From assembly GCF_000160455.2 (NCBI RefSeq), contig NZ_ACJX03000001.1, positions 557,501 through 621,500 on the forward strand: 64,000 nucleotides of DNA, given 5' to 3'. This DNA is from Acetomicrobium hydrogeniformans ATCC BAA-1850 (GTDB lineage: Bacteria > Synergistota > Synergistia > Synergistales > Acetomicrobiaceae). Of the stretch, positions 1-8,433 are shown one piece after another. Position numbers and translations under genes: made by a program. The notes under the pieces were generated by a model. It saw only the letters and a program-made list of their open reading frames with translations. It did no database searches and was not told the DNA's origin. Every line of letters starts with the position of its first letter. The first letter of the stretch is position 1.

Positions 1-120
1 ATCCCAATCTCTCTCAAATATGGCCACTTTTTCCGCTCCGGCTTCTTTGGCTCCTACGCCGGCCGCTATCCCGGCAGGACCTGCACCAATAACAGCTACG
101 TCAACGATAATATCGCTCAT
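1..120 (-). CDS. FAD-dependent oxidoreductase, N-terminal 40 residues (cut by window edge)
   Basis: The first 40 codons are visible, beginning with ATG at 118-120. They encode a dinucleotide-binding fold with the motif VAVIGAGPAGIAAG followed by an acidic strand end (IFERD), typical of FAD/NAD(P)-binding oxidoreductases. The ATG overlaps the TGA stop of the GlpA-type gene (ATGA), so the two are translationally coupled. In many anaerobes a GlpA-like protein is followed by a pyridine-nucleotide-disulfide-type oxidoreductase and a small DUF1667 protein. This gene is probably the second member of that set, passing electrons from glycerol-3-phosphate oxidation to a carrier. The rest lies outside the window. 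Confidence 0.75.
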   Translation of the reverse strand, partial: MSDIIVDVAVIGAGPAGIAAGVGAKEAGAEKVAIFERDWD

Positions 121-1598
121 CACATACCCTCCCTAAACCAATACCCCTTGGTCTTGCCTACCAGCATTCGAGAATGACCTCCGTGCCTGGTGACTTCCTC
201 CATGGGAATGTTAAGCTCCCTAGACAAGATTTCGATGACCCTTGGCCCGCAAAATCCTCCCTGACATCTGCCAGCTCCCGCACGCGTCCAAATTTTCACC
301 GCAGCTACTGTTCTGGCACCCCTTCTTATAGCCTCTACTACCTGGCCTTCCGTAACGCTTTCACACCTGCAGACTATTTGTGCATATCTGGGATCTTTTT
401 TTGCCAGGGCAGATCTTTCTTCCATGGAAAGATACGCGAATCGAGGAATATGTTTTCGTTCCGGAACAAAATTTTTGTCAGGTTTGAAATCCACCAAGTC
501 CTTTAGCTCGTCTTTCATTCTCTCGACAATATGCTGGGCAATAGCGGGAGCAGAGGTAAAACCGGGAGATTTGATACCTGCCACGTTAACAAATCCATGG
601 GGCCTTTTTAAGATGTCTATTACAAAATCTCCTGTGTCAGGATCAGCTCTTAGCCCTGCAAATGTCGTTATCGCCATATTCATAGGAATGGACGGTATAA
701 GCCTTCTCGCACCTTCTATGACCTGTTCCAATCCCTCTCTGGTAGTTGCCGTTTTGTCCCGATCGAGTTGAAATATAGATGTGGGCCCCATCAAAAGATT
801 GTGATCAGCGGTAGGTGCCACCGTTATCCCCTTTCCCGCTTGGGAAGGACAGGGGAAGAAAAAACTTTTTACGAGATTCCCCACATATTTGTCGGTGATG
901 AAGTAATCCCCCCTCCTTGGATGGATCACGAAGCTTTCGTCGCCTACCTTTTTTGCTATCTCATCGGAATGAACTCCTGCTGCGTTGATAACAATAGGAG
1001 AAAGGAAAAGCCCTTTATTCGTATTAATTCCAACGACCTGCCCTTTATCCTGAGACAGAAGGACATCCGAAACTTCCGTCTCCAAAAAGAGCTCCACCCC
1101 GTTTTGTTGCGCGTTATCCATAAAAGCTAAAACCGCTTCGAAGTTATTTATGATGCAACCTGTTGGAGCCCACAGGGCAGCGATAATATCTTTTGATGCA
1201 TTCGGCTCACGAGATCTCAATTCGTCCCCGCTTATAATCTCCAGCGAAGGTACGCCGTTTTTTTTGCCCTGCTCTAAAAGCAAATTAAGATGGGATATTT
1301 CATTTTCGGCTAAGGCGCAAACATAGGATCCTACTTTGTTGAGAGTGAAATCGAGCTCTTCATAGAGATTCCTGTACATCTCATTGCCCTTTGGGCAAAA
1401 ATGGGCTTTGACGGTTCCTGGTTTATCGTCGTAGCCCGCATGAACCATACCGCTATTTGCCTTAGAAGCTCCGGATGGCAATTCTGCGGCTTTATCAAGC
1501 ACGGCTACCCTAACATCGTAACGGGACAGTTCCCGTGCGATCGTAGATCCCACTATCCCTCCGCCAATTACAATAATGTCGTAATATCGCGTACTCAC
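120..1598 (-). CDS. glpA: FAD-dependent glycerol-3-phosphate dehydrogenase with C-terminal BFD-like iron-sulfur domain
   Basis: 492 residues. It oxidises glycerol-3-phosphate to dihydroxyacetone phosphate. The N-terminus has the FAD-binding motif DIIVIGGGIVGSTIAREL and the DAO fold fills about residues 1-360. The C-terminal 100 residues carry a BFD-like [2Fe-2S] domain with CRC near the start and GRCQGGFC about 30 residues later, as in GlpA and related anaerobic enzymes. I chose the GTG start at 1598 because AGGAGGTG lies just upstream; the frame is open further upstream but has no such site. It follows glpK after a terminator and overlaps the next oxidoreductase by ATGA. The anaerobic GlpABC role is inferred. 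No GlpC is visible, so the electron acceptor is unknown. Confidence 0.88.
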   Translation of the reverse strand: MSTRYYDIIVIGGGIVGSTIARELSRYDVRVAVLDKAAELPSGASKANSGMVHAGYDDKPGTVKAHFCPKGNEMYRNLYEELDFTLNKVGSYVCALAENEISHLNLLLEQGKKNGVPSLEIISGDELRSREPNASKDIIAALWAPTGCIINNFEAVLAFMDNAQQNGVELFLETEVSDVLLSQDKGQVVGINTNKGLFLSPIVINAAGVHSDEIAKKVGDESFVIHPRRGDYFITDKYVGNLVKSFFFPCPSQAGKGITVAPTADHNLLMGPTSIFQLDRDKTATTREGLEQVIEGARRLIPSIPMNMAITTFAGLRADPDTGDFVIDILKRPHGFVNVAGIKSPGFTSAPAIAQHIVERMKDELKDLVDFKPDKNFVPERKHIPRFAYLSMEERSALAKKDPRYAQIVCRCESVTEGQVVEAIRRGARTVAAVKIWTRAGAGRCQGGFCGPRVIEILSRELNIPMEEVTRHGGHSRMLVGKTKGYWFREGM

Positions 1599-1642
1599 AA
1601 AAACACCTCCTGAGGTTCTAATTACATTCCTCAAAAAATTAA

Positions 1643-1684
1643 AGAGGGAGAAAGGCACATTCTTATGTGCACCTCTCTCCCTCT
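1643..1684 (-). terminator. Intrinsic terminator between glpK and glpA, possible GlpP antitermination site
   Basis: A near-perfect inverted repeat (1643-1660 against 1665-1684, loop TCTT) is followed on the minus strand by TTTAATTTTTT, a Rho-independent terminator. It lies inside the operon, after glpK and 45 bases before the glpA start. Its 3' arm contains TGTGCCTTTCTC, close to TGTGCGCTTTCTC in the hairpin before dhaK. Since glpP heads the operon, this may be a GlpP-controlled attenuator rather than a plain terminator. Confidence 0.8.
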
Positions 1685-1739
1685 CATGCACCATCTCCAA
1701 ATTTACCTAATCATTTCAAGTTGGTCGAAGATAGTTAAA

Positions 1740-3251
1740 TTAGTCAATCCATCCCTTAGCTTTCTCTATCGCCTTTTTCCAGCCTCCGTACATTTCCTCT
1801 CTTTTTTCTGCACTCATAACAGGCTCAAATTTCTTGTCCACCTTCCAGTGTTTTCTAAGCTCATCCAGGCTCGTCCAGAATCCTGTAGCCAGTCCGGCAG
1901 CATAAGCAGCCCCCAATGCTGTCGTTTCATTGACCTTTGGCCTGACGACGGGAACGCCCAAAAGATCTGCTTGCAACTGCATTAAAAGATTGTTACGCAC
2001 AGCACCACCGTCTACCTTAAGTTCCGTTAGAGGAACGCCGGAATCGGCCTCCATCGCCTTTTGCACGTCCAATGTTTGATAGCATATAGATTCTAGGGTT
2101 GCTCTGATTATATGTTCCTTACGAATATATCGGGTCAATCCGACGATACACCCTCTTGCTCTCATATCCCAGTAAGGAGCGAAAAGGCCAGAGAAGGCAG
2201 GAACAAAGTATATACCACCTGTATCCTTAACTTTGCTGGCAAACCATTCGGAGTCCGCTGCATCGTCAAACAGCCTCAAATTATCACGCAACCATTGAAT
2301 GGCAGCTCCGGTAATGGCCATTGAGCCCTCTAAAGCGTAAATCGCTTCTCCTTCCTTGAGGCTATAAGCAACAGTCGTAAGCAATCCGCTTTTAGAAAGA
2401 GTGGGCGTTTTCCCTATGTTCAGCAACATAAAGTTTCCCGTGCCGTAAGTATTCTTTGCTTCCCCGACATCGTAACATACCTGTCCAAAGACAGCTCCCT
2501 GCTGGTCACCTAAATCTCCTGCTACAGGAATGCTCGCATTAAAAGCCCCGTTTGGAGTGGTATTTCCGTATACGCAGCTGCTTGGCTTAATTTGCGGCAA
2601 CATTGATTTGGGAATTCCAAGAAAATCCAGCATTTCGTCGTCCCATTGCAATGTCTTGATATTCATAAGCATAGTCCTTGACGCATTAGTCATATCCGTA
2701 ACGTGGACACCGCCATTAGGACCGCCGGTCAAATTCCATATTAACCAAGTATCGATATTACCAAACAGAAGTTCACCCCTCTGGGCTTTCTCTTTAGCAC
2801 CTGGTACATTGTCCAGAATCCATTTGATCTTCGGTCCGGAGAAATAGGTGCTTATAACAAGACCCGTCTTTTGGTTGACTTTCTCGTTAGCACCTGCCTC
2901 TTTTTCCCACTCTAGACAGAAGTCCTGAGTCCTCATACACTGCCACACTATAGCGTTATAAATGGGCTTGCCGGTGTTTTTGTCCCACACCACAGTTGTT
3001 TCCCTTTGGTTTGTGATGCCGACAGCTGCTATTTCCTTAGGATCGATATTGCCCTTCTCCAAGGCCCCTCTAATAACGTCCTGAGTACGAGACCAAATTT
3101 CCATAGCATCGTGTTCAACCCAGCCGGGTTGCGGATATATCTGCTCGTGCTCCATCTGGCTACTCGATACAGGATTGCCCTCCTGATCGAATATCATACA
3201 CCTCGTGCTGGTAGTCCCCTGATCGATAGCGGCCACATACTTCTTAGTCAT
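1740..3251 (-). CDS. glpK: Glycerol kinase
   Basis: 503 residues, the normal family length. It phosphorylates glycerol to glycerol-3-phosphate with ATP in the cytoplasm. FGGY-family signs are the phosphate-binding start [16 protein letters not shown], the [12 protein letters not shown] motif near residue 245 and [12 protein letters not shown] near 265. The ATG start has AGGAGGAG upstream. It follows dhaM closely, placing glycerol and dihydroxyacetone phosphorylation in one operon. The segment just before GDQQ reads [12 protein letters not shown], where HPr-controlled Firmicutes kinases carry a phosphorylatable His (the YHFYG region). That His is absent here, so direct PTS activation by that site is unlikely. 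Confidence 0.95.
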   Translation of the reverse strand: MTKKYVAAIDQGTTSTRCMIFDQEGNPVSSSQMEHEQIYPQPGWVEHDAMEIWSRTQDVIRGALEKGNIDPKEIAAVGITNQRETTVVWDKNTGKPIYNAIVWQCMRTQDFCLEWEKEAGANEKVNQKTGLVISTYFSGPKIKWILDNVPGAKEKAQRGELLFGNIDTWLIWNLTGGPNGGVHVTDMTNASRTMLMNIKTLQWDDEMLDFLGIPKSMLPQIKPSSCVYGNTTPNGAFNASIPVAGDLGDQQGAVFGQVCYDVGEAKNTYGTGNFMLLNIGKTPTLSKSGLLTTVAYSLKEGEAIYALEGSMAITGAAIQWLRDNLRLFDDAADSEWFASKVKDTGGIYFVPAFSGLFAPYWDMRARGCIVGLTRYIRKEHIIRATLESICYQTLDVQKAMEADSGVPLTELKVDGGAVRNNLLMQLQADLLGVPVVRPKVNETTALGAAYAAGLATGFWTSLDELRKHWKVDKKFEPVMSAEKREEMYGGWKKAIEKAKGWID

Positions 3252-3283
3252 CCCGATCTCCTCCTTTTGTTTTTATTGCTCTT

Positions 3284-3685
3284 TTAAACCCTTAATTTTT
3301 TTAATGAATGGGCCTCTTCGGCAACCTGCTTGACCTTCTCCAAAGAAGAACCTGTACTCGCCTCCACAACAGCCATTACAGCGCCCTCTAAAACAGGGGC
3401 ATCGGCAATCAATACCCTGCCTTTTTGTTCCTCCTCTAAGAAATCTAACGCTGCCTTAGTAGATAAAACGGCGCTCCCCAAATCAGGCAGGACGACAATG
3501 CCATCGCATTCGTTCAAAAGGTCAAGGAGTGCTTCGTATATCCTTCCTGTGGAAGTACCGATACCCCCTTCCTCATTGCCTCCAACTCCCACTACTCTTG
3601 CCTTTTCTCCAGCCATTTGAAGAGCTGTTTCCGCAATCCCGCTAGAGGCTTTAAAGCTATGACAAACGACGAGAATGCCAATCAT
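3284..3685 (-). CDS. dhaM: Dihydroxyacetone kinase phosphotransfer subunit DhaM (EIIA-Man type)
   Basis: 133 residues, a single EIIA-mannose-type domain as in Firmicutes-style DhaM, without the HPr and EI domains fused in E. coli. It passes phosphate from HPr to ADP bound on DhaL. The phosphorylated His is His9 in the start IGILVVCHS. GGNEEGGIGTS and DGIVVLPDLGSAVLS are typical of the family. The ATG follows GGAGGATT and begins 3 bases after the dhaL stop, so dhaKLM are co-transcribed and probably coupled. Its presence implies a PTS EI and HPr elsewhere in the genome. Confidence 0.92.
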   Translation of the reverse strand: MIGILVVCHSFKASSGIAETALQMAGEKARVVGVGGNEEGGIGTSTGRIYEALLDLLNECDGIVVLPDLGSAVLSTKAALDFLEEEQKGRVLIADAPVLEGAVMAVVEASTGSSLEKVKQVAEEAHSLKKLRV

Positions 3686-3688
3686 ATA

Positions 3689-4330
3689 CTAATCCTCCAG
3701 AGCATCGCAAAAGGCCTTTAATATCAAATAACTCGACGTAGCTCCCGGGTCCTGGTGTCCGGCTGACCTTTCGCCCAAATAGCTTGCTCGCCCCTTTCTG
3801 GCGACCATCGGTATCGTGTCCTTCATGCCTTTTTCTGCCATTGCCAGGGCTTTTTCCAATCCCTGTTTTAACGACAATCCGTCCTTCGCAGCGGATTCCA
3901 ACGCTTCTACGGCTGGAGTAAGGGCATCCACCATGGTCTTGTCGGCAAGTTGAGCTTTGCCCAAGGACACTACACCCTGCAAACCCTCTCGAAAGGCCTG
4001 TGCCAACAACGGTAGATCCGCTTCCTTTTGGCCGGCAAGTTTCATCGACGCCTTCATAAAAAATGTGCCATAAAGGGGCCCTGCCGCTCCTCCTACGGTA
4101 CTCATCAGTGTCATGGCCACGTCCTTAAATACCGAGCCTATATCGTTATATTCGTTGCTTTTTACTTTCTCCAGAGCTTTAGCAAAGCCTCTGCTCATGT
4201 TTATACCATGGTCGGCATCACCTATCGCCGAATCAAGTTCTGTCAGGTATTCCTTATTGACGTCTACGATATCTTTTATTCTTTTTACCGTCTCTATAGC
4301 CTTTGTTACGTCAAGTTTCCCGTTATCCAA
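3689..4330 (-). CDS. dhaL: Dihydroxyacetone kinase ADP-binding subunit DhaL
   Basis: 213 residues, standard length. DhaL holds ADP/ATP and phosphorylates dihydroxyacetone carried by DhaK. Visible signatures are the Mg-binding motif IGDADHGINMSRGF near residue 35, STVGGAAGPLYGTFF near 80 and the C-terminal GRASYLGERSAGHQDPGA that closes over the nucleotide. The start is TTG (LDNGKLDV), 4 bases after the dhaK stop, with a G-rich site in the end of dhaK. Its place between dhaK and dhaM matches the usual PTS-dependent kinase operon. Confidence 0.93.
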   Translation of the reverse strand: MDNGKLDVTKAIETVKRIKDIVDVNKEYLTELDSAIGDADHGINMSRGFAKALEKVKSNEYNDIGSVFKDVAMTLMSTVGGAAGPLYGTFFMKASMKLAGQKEADLPLLAQAFREGLQGVVSLGKAQLADKTMVDALTPAVEALESAAKDGLSLKQGLEKALAMAEKGMKDTIPMVARKGRASYLGERSAGHQDPGATSSYLILKAFCDALED

Positions 4331-4334
4331 CTTC

Positions 4335-5333
4335 TTACATCCCCCATCTGAGCCCTGGCGTACAAACGGGAGCGTCCCACAGTCTTTTCATTTCCTCGTC
4401 AAGACGTAATAGGGTTATTGAGCACCCTTGCATTTCAAGGCTTGTTATATAATTTCCCACCAAATTTCTCACTATTTTGATGCCCTTCTTTTCAAGAAAA
4501 TCACTTAAATCGTTATAGACTATATAAAGCTCCGAAAGAGGAGTACCACCCATGCCATTTACAAAGGCTAAAACTTCGTCTCCGGCTTTGAAGGGCAAAT
4601 CCTCAACTACTGTAGTAGCAAGCATTTCCACTATTTCTCTGGCAGTCTTTACTTTCATGCGCTGCCTGCCGGGCTCGCCATGAATGCCAATACCTATTTC
4701 CATCTCGTCCGGACCAAGTTCAAATGTTGGCTTGCCCGCAGCAGGAACTGTACATGATGTCAAAGCCATTCCCATGGAACGTACATTGGCATTGACCCTT
4801 TCGCACAACTTTTTCACTTCTTCCAGAGAAGCACCTTCCTCTGCTTTTGCGCCAACAATTTTCTCGGCCAGAACCGTTCCGCCCACGCCACGTCTGCCAG
4901 CAGTATACAAAGAATCCTCTACGGCTACATCATCGTTAATGATAACCTGCTCTACCGGTATTCCTTCACCGGCAAGCATGTCGGCAGCCATTTGAAAATT
5001 CATTATATCTCCGCTGTAATTTTTGACGATATACAGCACACCCTTTCCTCCATTTACTGCTTTGGCAGCCTCATACATCTGATCTGGAGTCGGAGAAGTA
5101 AAGATCTCTCCCGGACAGGCCGCGTCGAGCATGCCAAATCCTACAAATCCTGTGTGCATCGGCTCATGTCCGCTGCCGCCGCCAGATATTACAGCCACTT
5201 TTTCTTTGGGAGAGTCAACCCTCAAAACCGCCCTGACGGAAGGATGCAGCTTGACCAAATCTGGATGAGCTTTCGCCAAGCCTTGAAGAGATTCCTCTAC
5301 AACTTTCTCAACTTCATTAATTAATTTTTTCAT
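4335..5333 (-). CDS. dhaK: Dihydroxyacetone kinase substrate-binding subunit DhaK
   Basis: 332 residues, standard length. DhaK binds dihydroxyacetone covalently through a histidine (hemiaminal) for phosphorylation by DhaL. The motif [16 protein letters not shown] near residue 50 forms the substrate site, and [12 protein letters not shown] near residue 215 carries the hemiaminal His. The ATG start has GGAGGTG ten bases upstream. It is the first structural gene after glpP and is preceded by a leader with an intrinsic hairpin at 5395-5445, which suggests control by antitermination. The product dihydroxyacetone phosphate is also the product of GlpA. Confidence 0.95.
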   Translation of the reverse strand: MKKLINEVEKVVEESLQGLAKAHPDLVKLHPSVRAVLRVDSPKEKVAVISGGGSGHEPMHTGFVGFGMLDAACPGEIFTSPTPDQMYEAAKAVNGGKGVLYIVKNYSGDIMNFQMAADMLAGEGIPVEQVIINDDVAVEDSLYTAGRRGVGGTVLAEKIVGAKAEEGASLEEVKKLCERVNANVRSMGMALTSCTVPAAGKPTFELGPDEMEIGIGIHGEPGRQRMKVKTAREIVEMLATTVVEDLPFKAGDEVLAFVNGMGGTPLSELYIVYNDLSDFLEKKGIKIVRNLVGNYITSLEMQGCSITLLRLDEEMKRLWDAPVCTPGLRWGM

Positions 5334-5394
5334 AAGCTACTACACCTCCTTTATATTTGTAATAATATAAAAAATACCAACACTTGGGCATAAC

Positions 5395-5445
5395 AAAAGA
5401 GAAAGCGCACAATAAAAAATCCATTTTACTGGGGCTTTCTCTTTT
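5395..5445 (-). promoter_or_regulatory. Leader hairpin before dhaK, candidate GlpP-controlled terminator
   Basis: Twelve-base perfect arms (5395-5406 and 5434-5445) pair as AAAAGAGAAAGC with GCTTTCTCTTTT around a 27-base loop. On the minus strand the 3' arm is itself U-rich, which fits an intrinsic terminator in the 158-base gap between glpP and dhaK. The 3' arm region TGTGCGCTTTCTC resembles the hairpin before glpA. The assignment to GlpP is inference from the adjacent gene. Confidence 0.6.
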
Positions 5446-5491
5446 ATCCTCTGGCCCAGGAAATACCGAAGAAATGATTTGTCTGCAAACC

Positions 5492-6070
5492 TCATTGCCA
5501 CAAACTTTTTTCGCTCGTCGAAACCGCCAAAACTCCCCTCGATAATATTTTATTGACCTGCTCCTTCGTCTTTATTAATCCGCCGGCAATTAAAGGAAAG
5601 GGTATTTCCTTTAAAATAGCCTCCTCCACCGAAATGACCGAAATACCCGGAAGAATTTCGACGAAGTCAGGATTCATGCTGTAAGCCAAATGCTTGCCCT
5701 TTTTAAAAGCCTGGGAATCGAGCAAAAATATGCGTAGTATGGTTAAAATATTTAAATCCCTTGCAATTTCCAGAACATTTTTATGTGTGCTTATAATGCC
5801 ATCGGGGCTTATATGACGCACTAAAAATTTAATGCCCGACGGATCGGTTTTCAATCCCTCCACTAAATCGGCGTGAACAAATACAAAATGCCCCTTTGTC
5901 CTCAATCTATCAACTACATCCTTTAACGAATCTATAGAAGATTCGAGGATAAACACACATCTAGGCGATGCGTTTAAAATGACATCGATATCCTGATACG
6001 ACCTCAACGCCGGTATCATGGGATGTTTTTGCATCAAACTTCTCAAGTCGCCAAGCCTTGACATCAACAT
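5492..6070 (-). CDS. glpP: Glycerol-3-phosphate-responsive antiterminator
   Basis: 192 residues. GlpP proteins are TIM-barrel-like RNA-binding regulators that, with glycerol-3-phosphate, prevent termination in the leaders of glp genes. Family segments seen are PMIPALRS near residue 20, VFVHADLVEGL near 85, GIKFLVRHISPDGIISTHKN near 100 and PLIAGGLIKTKEQV near 160. The ATG start (6070) has AAGGGG upstream; a second ATG two codons in is also possible. It heads the glycerol operon and has a good sigma-70-type promoter upstream. The hairpins before dhaK and glpA are natural candidate targets. Confidence 0.92.
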   Translation of the reverse strand: MLMSRLGDLRSLMQKHPMIPALRSYQDIDVILNASPRCVFILESSIDSLKDVVDRLRTKGHFVFVHADLVEGLKTDPSGIKFLVRHISPDGIISTHKNVLEIARDLNILTILRIFLLDSQAFKKGKHLAYSMNPDFVEILPGISVISVEEAILKEIPFPLIAGGLIKTKEQVNKILSRGVLAVSTSEKSLWQ

Positions 6071-6117
6071 ATATAACCCCTTTTTATCTTTTATGGTAAA
6101 CGTATCATGTACAATCT

Positions 6118-6146
6118 ATTCTACCAAGCAAAACAATGGTGTGCAA
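6118..6146 (-). promoter_or_regulatory. Sigma-70-type promoter of the glpP-dha-glp operon
   Basis: On the minus strand TTGCAC (6146-6141) and TAGAAT (6123-6118) are separated by exactly 17 bases, about 48 bases upstream of the glpP start codon. No other good box pair was seen in the 108-base gap. The call rests on sequence match only. Confidence 0.5.
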
Positions 6147-6178
6147 CTAAAAAGCAGGTCAATTTCAGAATTGAATTG

Positions 6179-7126
6179 TCATTGAGTGATTACAATTAAA
6201 TTTCCCATCTCTCGGGCACTTTTGCCATAAAGCATCATTTCATCCGTTGCTTCAACTGCTTCTCGAAATCCCCAGCAAGCCAGGAGGACTTCGGATAACG
6301 AAAGCAGGCATTTAGTTCGAAGATCTTCCCAAAGAGGCATGTTCAGAATAAGCCATGTATACAGAGGTTGAGCTTCAAAGACATCCTTAAAACGATAAAT
6401 ATATCGCAGAAGGTACATATCTGAACCCTTAATGACTGTGGGATTGCTGTCGCTAAGCTCGAAGTGCCTGAGTTGGTCTGCTACGAAGCCGTTCTCTTCC
6501 CATTCGCGCAATACCTGGTCGTCGGGAAGTTTGGAAAGAGAAAACCACATTGGGGGAGGAGACAAAAAAGAAGGGTCTAAAACATCTATAGCTCGGGATA
6601 GCCAGATTTTCATGCGCGTCAACGATTCCGACAAGTTCCAGTGCAAAGCCCATCTTAATCCCCAATAGGCCGTCTCTACCGTCACATCTTTAACGTTTCC
6701 TTCCAGATTATTGCCGTAGGGCCTCAAAAGAACGCTCTTTTTTTCGCTCCCAGCCGTTCGTTTCCGCATGATGCTCTGTAATACAGAAATGGTAGTCTCG
6801 TGATCGCCAATGGGCTCGAGAAGCTCGAGCAGGCCTTTGCGCAATGCATTTACGGATTCCTTGGTCAGAAACACTTTTCCAAGCAACCCTAAATCAAAGA
6901 CCTTTGGTTCATTACGACAAAACGCTACTTCGCTCCATTGAGCACTGCCAATCTTACCCCAACGCCACACTTCATAGCTTTCTCGAAAAGAACTACCGAT
7001 TAAAACTCTGTTGAAAGGCATCAAAAGTGCAACGAGGGGGGAAAACTCCAAAGGAATGCCCGGCAACACATCGCTGTCCGGCAACCTGACTATCTCTCCA
7101 GAAGACATAAGCTCAAATAGGCGCAT
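6179..7126 (-). CDS. Protein of unknown function, 315 residues
   Basis: I do not recognise this protein. It has no signal peptide, no clear membrane segment and no known motif. It is rich in Trp, Leu and charged residues and looks like a soluble, mostly helical protein in its second half, from about residue 150 (repeated W and L pairs such as WGLRWALHW). The ATG start has GGGGGTGAT upstream. It lies between glpP and the acyltransferase gene with about 100-base gaps on each side, so it may be transcribed alone. The coding frame is convincing from length and ribosome site, but no function can be given. Confidence 0.7.
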   Translation of the reverse strand: MRLFELMSSGEIVRLPDSDVLPGIPLEFSPLVALLMPFNRVLIGSSFRESYEVWRWGKIGSAQWSEVAFCRNEPKVFDLGLLGKVFLTKESVNALRKGLLELLEPIGDHETTISVLQSIMRKRTAGSEKKSVLLRPYGNNLEGNVKDVTVETAYWGLRWALHWNLSESLTRMKIWLSRAIDVLDPSFLSPPPMWFSLSKLPDDQVLREWEENGFVADQLRHFELSDSNPTVIKGSDMYLLRYIYRFKDVFEAQPLYTWLILNMPLWEDLRTKCLLSLSEVLLACWGFREAVEATDEMMLYGKSAREMGNLIVITQ

Positions 7127-7227
7127 GGGCTAATCACCCCCTCTATATGCCCAATATAAGTTTACATTTATATTGGCTTTAGAACAAGTCTTGGGGCAAA
7201 ATAAAACAATTTACATTATGAAAAATT

Positions 7228-8079
7228 TCACGCCCTCCAACGCCTGTGAAACCATAACCATTGTTCAGGATGTAATTTTATAAAGCCCTCTAGTATCTCG
7301 TTAAATCTTTGTGTCATTTTCATGATAGCATCATCTCGTGGCATTGTTGCATATGGTTCTATAGGAGGCAAAACCAATACCTCATGTTTGAAGGGGGCCA
7401 CCCTGTAGGAGGTTATGGGCACGACAGGCACTCCGGCAATTAAGCTCAAAGCAGCAGGACCGCCAACAGTGCTCGCCTCTTTTCCCATAAAGGATAGTTT
7501 TAACCCCTCCTTTCCTCCGTCCTGATCGGCTAACACGCCTATAAATTTGCCTTGCCTCAATAATTTAACGCCCTTTAATAAGATCTTTTTTTTTGGTATG
7601 GTATCGACGCCCAATTTCTTTCGGTAACTTGATAGCAATTCGGAAACATGGACATCATTTGGATTCCTAACGCCCGCTACCAACGGATACCCCCTATGGG
7701 CCAACCAAGCTGCCAAAAGCTCCCAATTGCCAATGTGGCCCGTAAGGAGTACGAGGCCCCTCCCCTTTTTTGCTATATCTGTTAAATATTCTTCTCCCTC
7801 CACCCTCGTTACGCACTTTGCTACTAAAGAAGGATTTTTAGTCAAAGAGAGAAATTCTACGATCGATAAGGAAAGATGAAAATATAGTTTTTTTAAAATC
7901 TCCTTTCTCCAACGATCATCCTTGTCCGGATAGGCAATTTTCAAATTCATCAAGGCAACGTTTTTCCGCACCCTAATAGATCGTGCTGTAATATACAGCA
8001 TATAACTTAGGGTATCTGCCACTATGCCCGGATTTACCACAAAATGGACACCCTTTATTACATTAGCCGTTAAACTCAT
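7228..8079 (-). CDS. LpxL/HtrB-family lipid acyltransferase
   Basis: 283 residues, in the range of lipid A late acyltransferases. It should transfer an acyl chain from acyl-ACP to a lipid A precursor or related lipid at the inner membrane. The catalytic H-x4-E site is seen in LTGHIGNWELLAAW near residue 115, followed by DQDGGKEG near 185 and the C-terminal WLWFHRRW typical of the family. The N-terminus has one hydrophobic segment. The ATG start follows GGGAGAAA. Its presence argues for a diderm cell. It might act on another outer-membrane lipid, and the acyl chain is unknown. Confidence 0.85.
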   Translation of the reverse strand: MSLTANVIKGVHFVVNPGIVADTLSYMLYITARSIRVRKNVALMNLKIAYPDKDDRWRKEILKKLYFHLSLSIVEFLSLTKNPSLVAKCVTRVEGEEYLTDIAKKGRGLVLLTGHIGNWELLAAWLAHRGYPLVAGVRNPNDVHVSELLSSYRKKLGVDTIPKKKILLKGVKLLRQGKFIGVLADQDGGKEGLKLSFMGKEASTVGGPAALSLIAGVPVVPITSYRVAPFKHEVLVLPPIEPYATMPRDDAIMKMTQRFNEILEGFIKLHPEQWLWFHRRWRA

Positions 8080-8126
8080 CTATTATTTCTCCCTGCCTAA
8101 GGTTCTTAATATTTTAATATTACTAT

Positions 8127-8160
8127 AAAAATAAGGCGGTATTAATACCGCCTTATTTTT
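8127..8160 (-). terminator. Intrinsic terminator after the mop gene (palindromic, works both ways)
   Basis: A perfect 34-base palindrome with 17-base arms (8127-8143 and 8144-8160) has a GC-rich core (AAGGCGGTATT) and A/T-rich ends. On the minus strand it ends in a U-rich arm 38 bases after the mop stop. It lies between mop and the acyltransferase gene. Confidence 0.85.
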
Positions 8161-8197
8161 ATATTTGAGATCTCGCGAAACATCAATTGTTTATTTT

Positions 8198-8407
8198 TCA
8201 GTCCGTAGCTATCATTACCTCCGATGCCTTGATCACAGCATAGGCATCTACGCCTTCCTTGAGGCCCAACCTTTCGGCTGAAGCTTTAGTGATGATCGAT
8301 ACTATTTGCTGGCCTCCCGGTAACTCCAAAGTAATTTCCGAATTGACGGCTCCATGGATTACTTTGACTACCTTACCCTTTAATACATTTCTTGCGCTTA
8401 TCTTCAT
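8198..8407 (-). CDS. Molybdenum-pterin-binding (Mop/TOBE) protein
   Basis: 69 residues, the size of stand-alone Mop proteins that bind molybdate or tungstate as oligomers in the cytoplasm. The sequence ISARNVLKGKVVKVIHGAVN followed by EITLELPGG and ITKASAERLGLKEG is the classic Mop pattern. The ATG start has GGGGGG nine bases upstream. It lies directly after tyrS and may be read from the same transcript. It fits the molybdenum-hydroxylase genes further right, although it is about 40 kb away from them. Confidence 0.93.
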   Translation of the reverse strand: MKISARNVLKGKVVKVIHGAVNSEITLELPGGQQIVSIITKASAERLGLKEGVDAYAVIKASEVMIATD

Positions 8408-8433
8408 CGCCCATCGCCCCCCTTTATTTAAAT

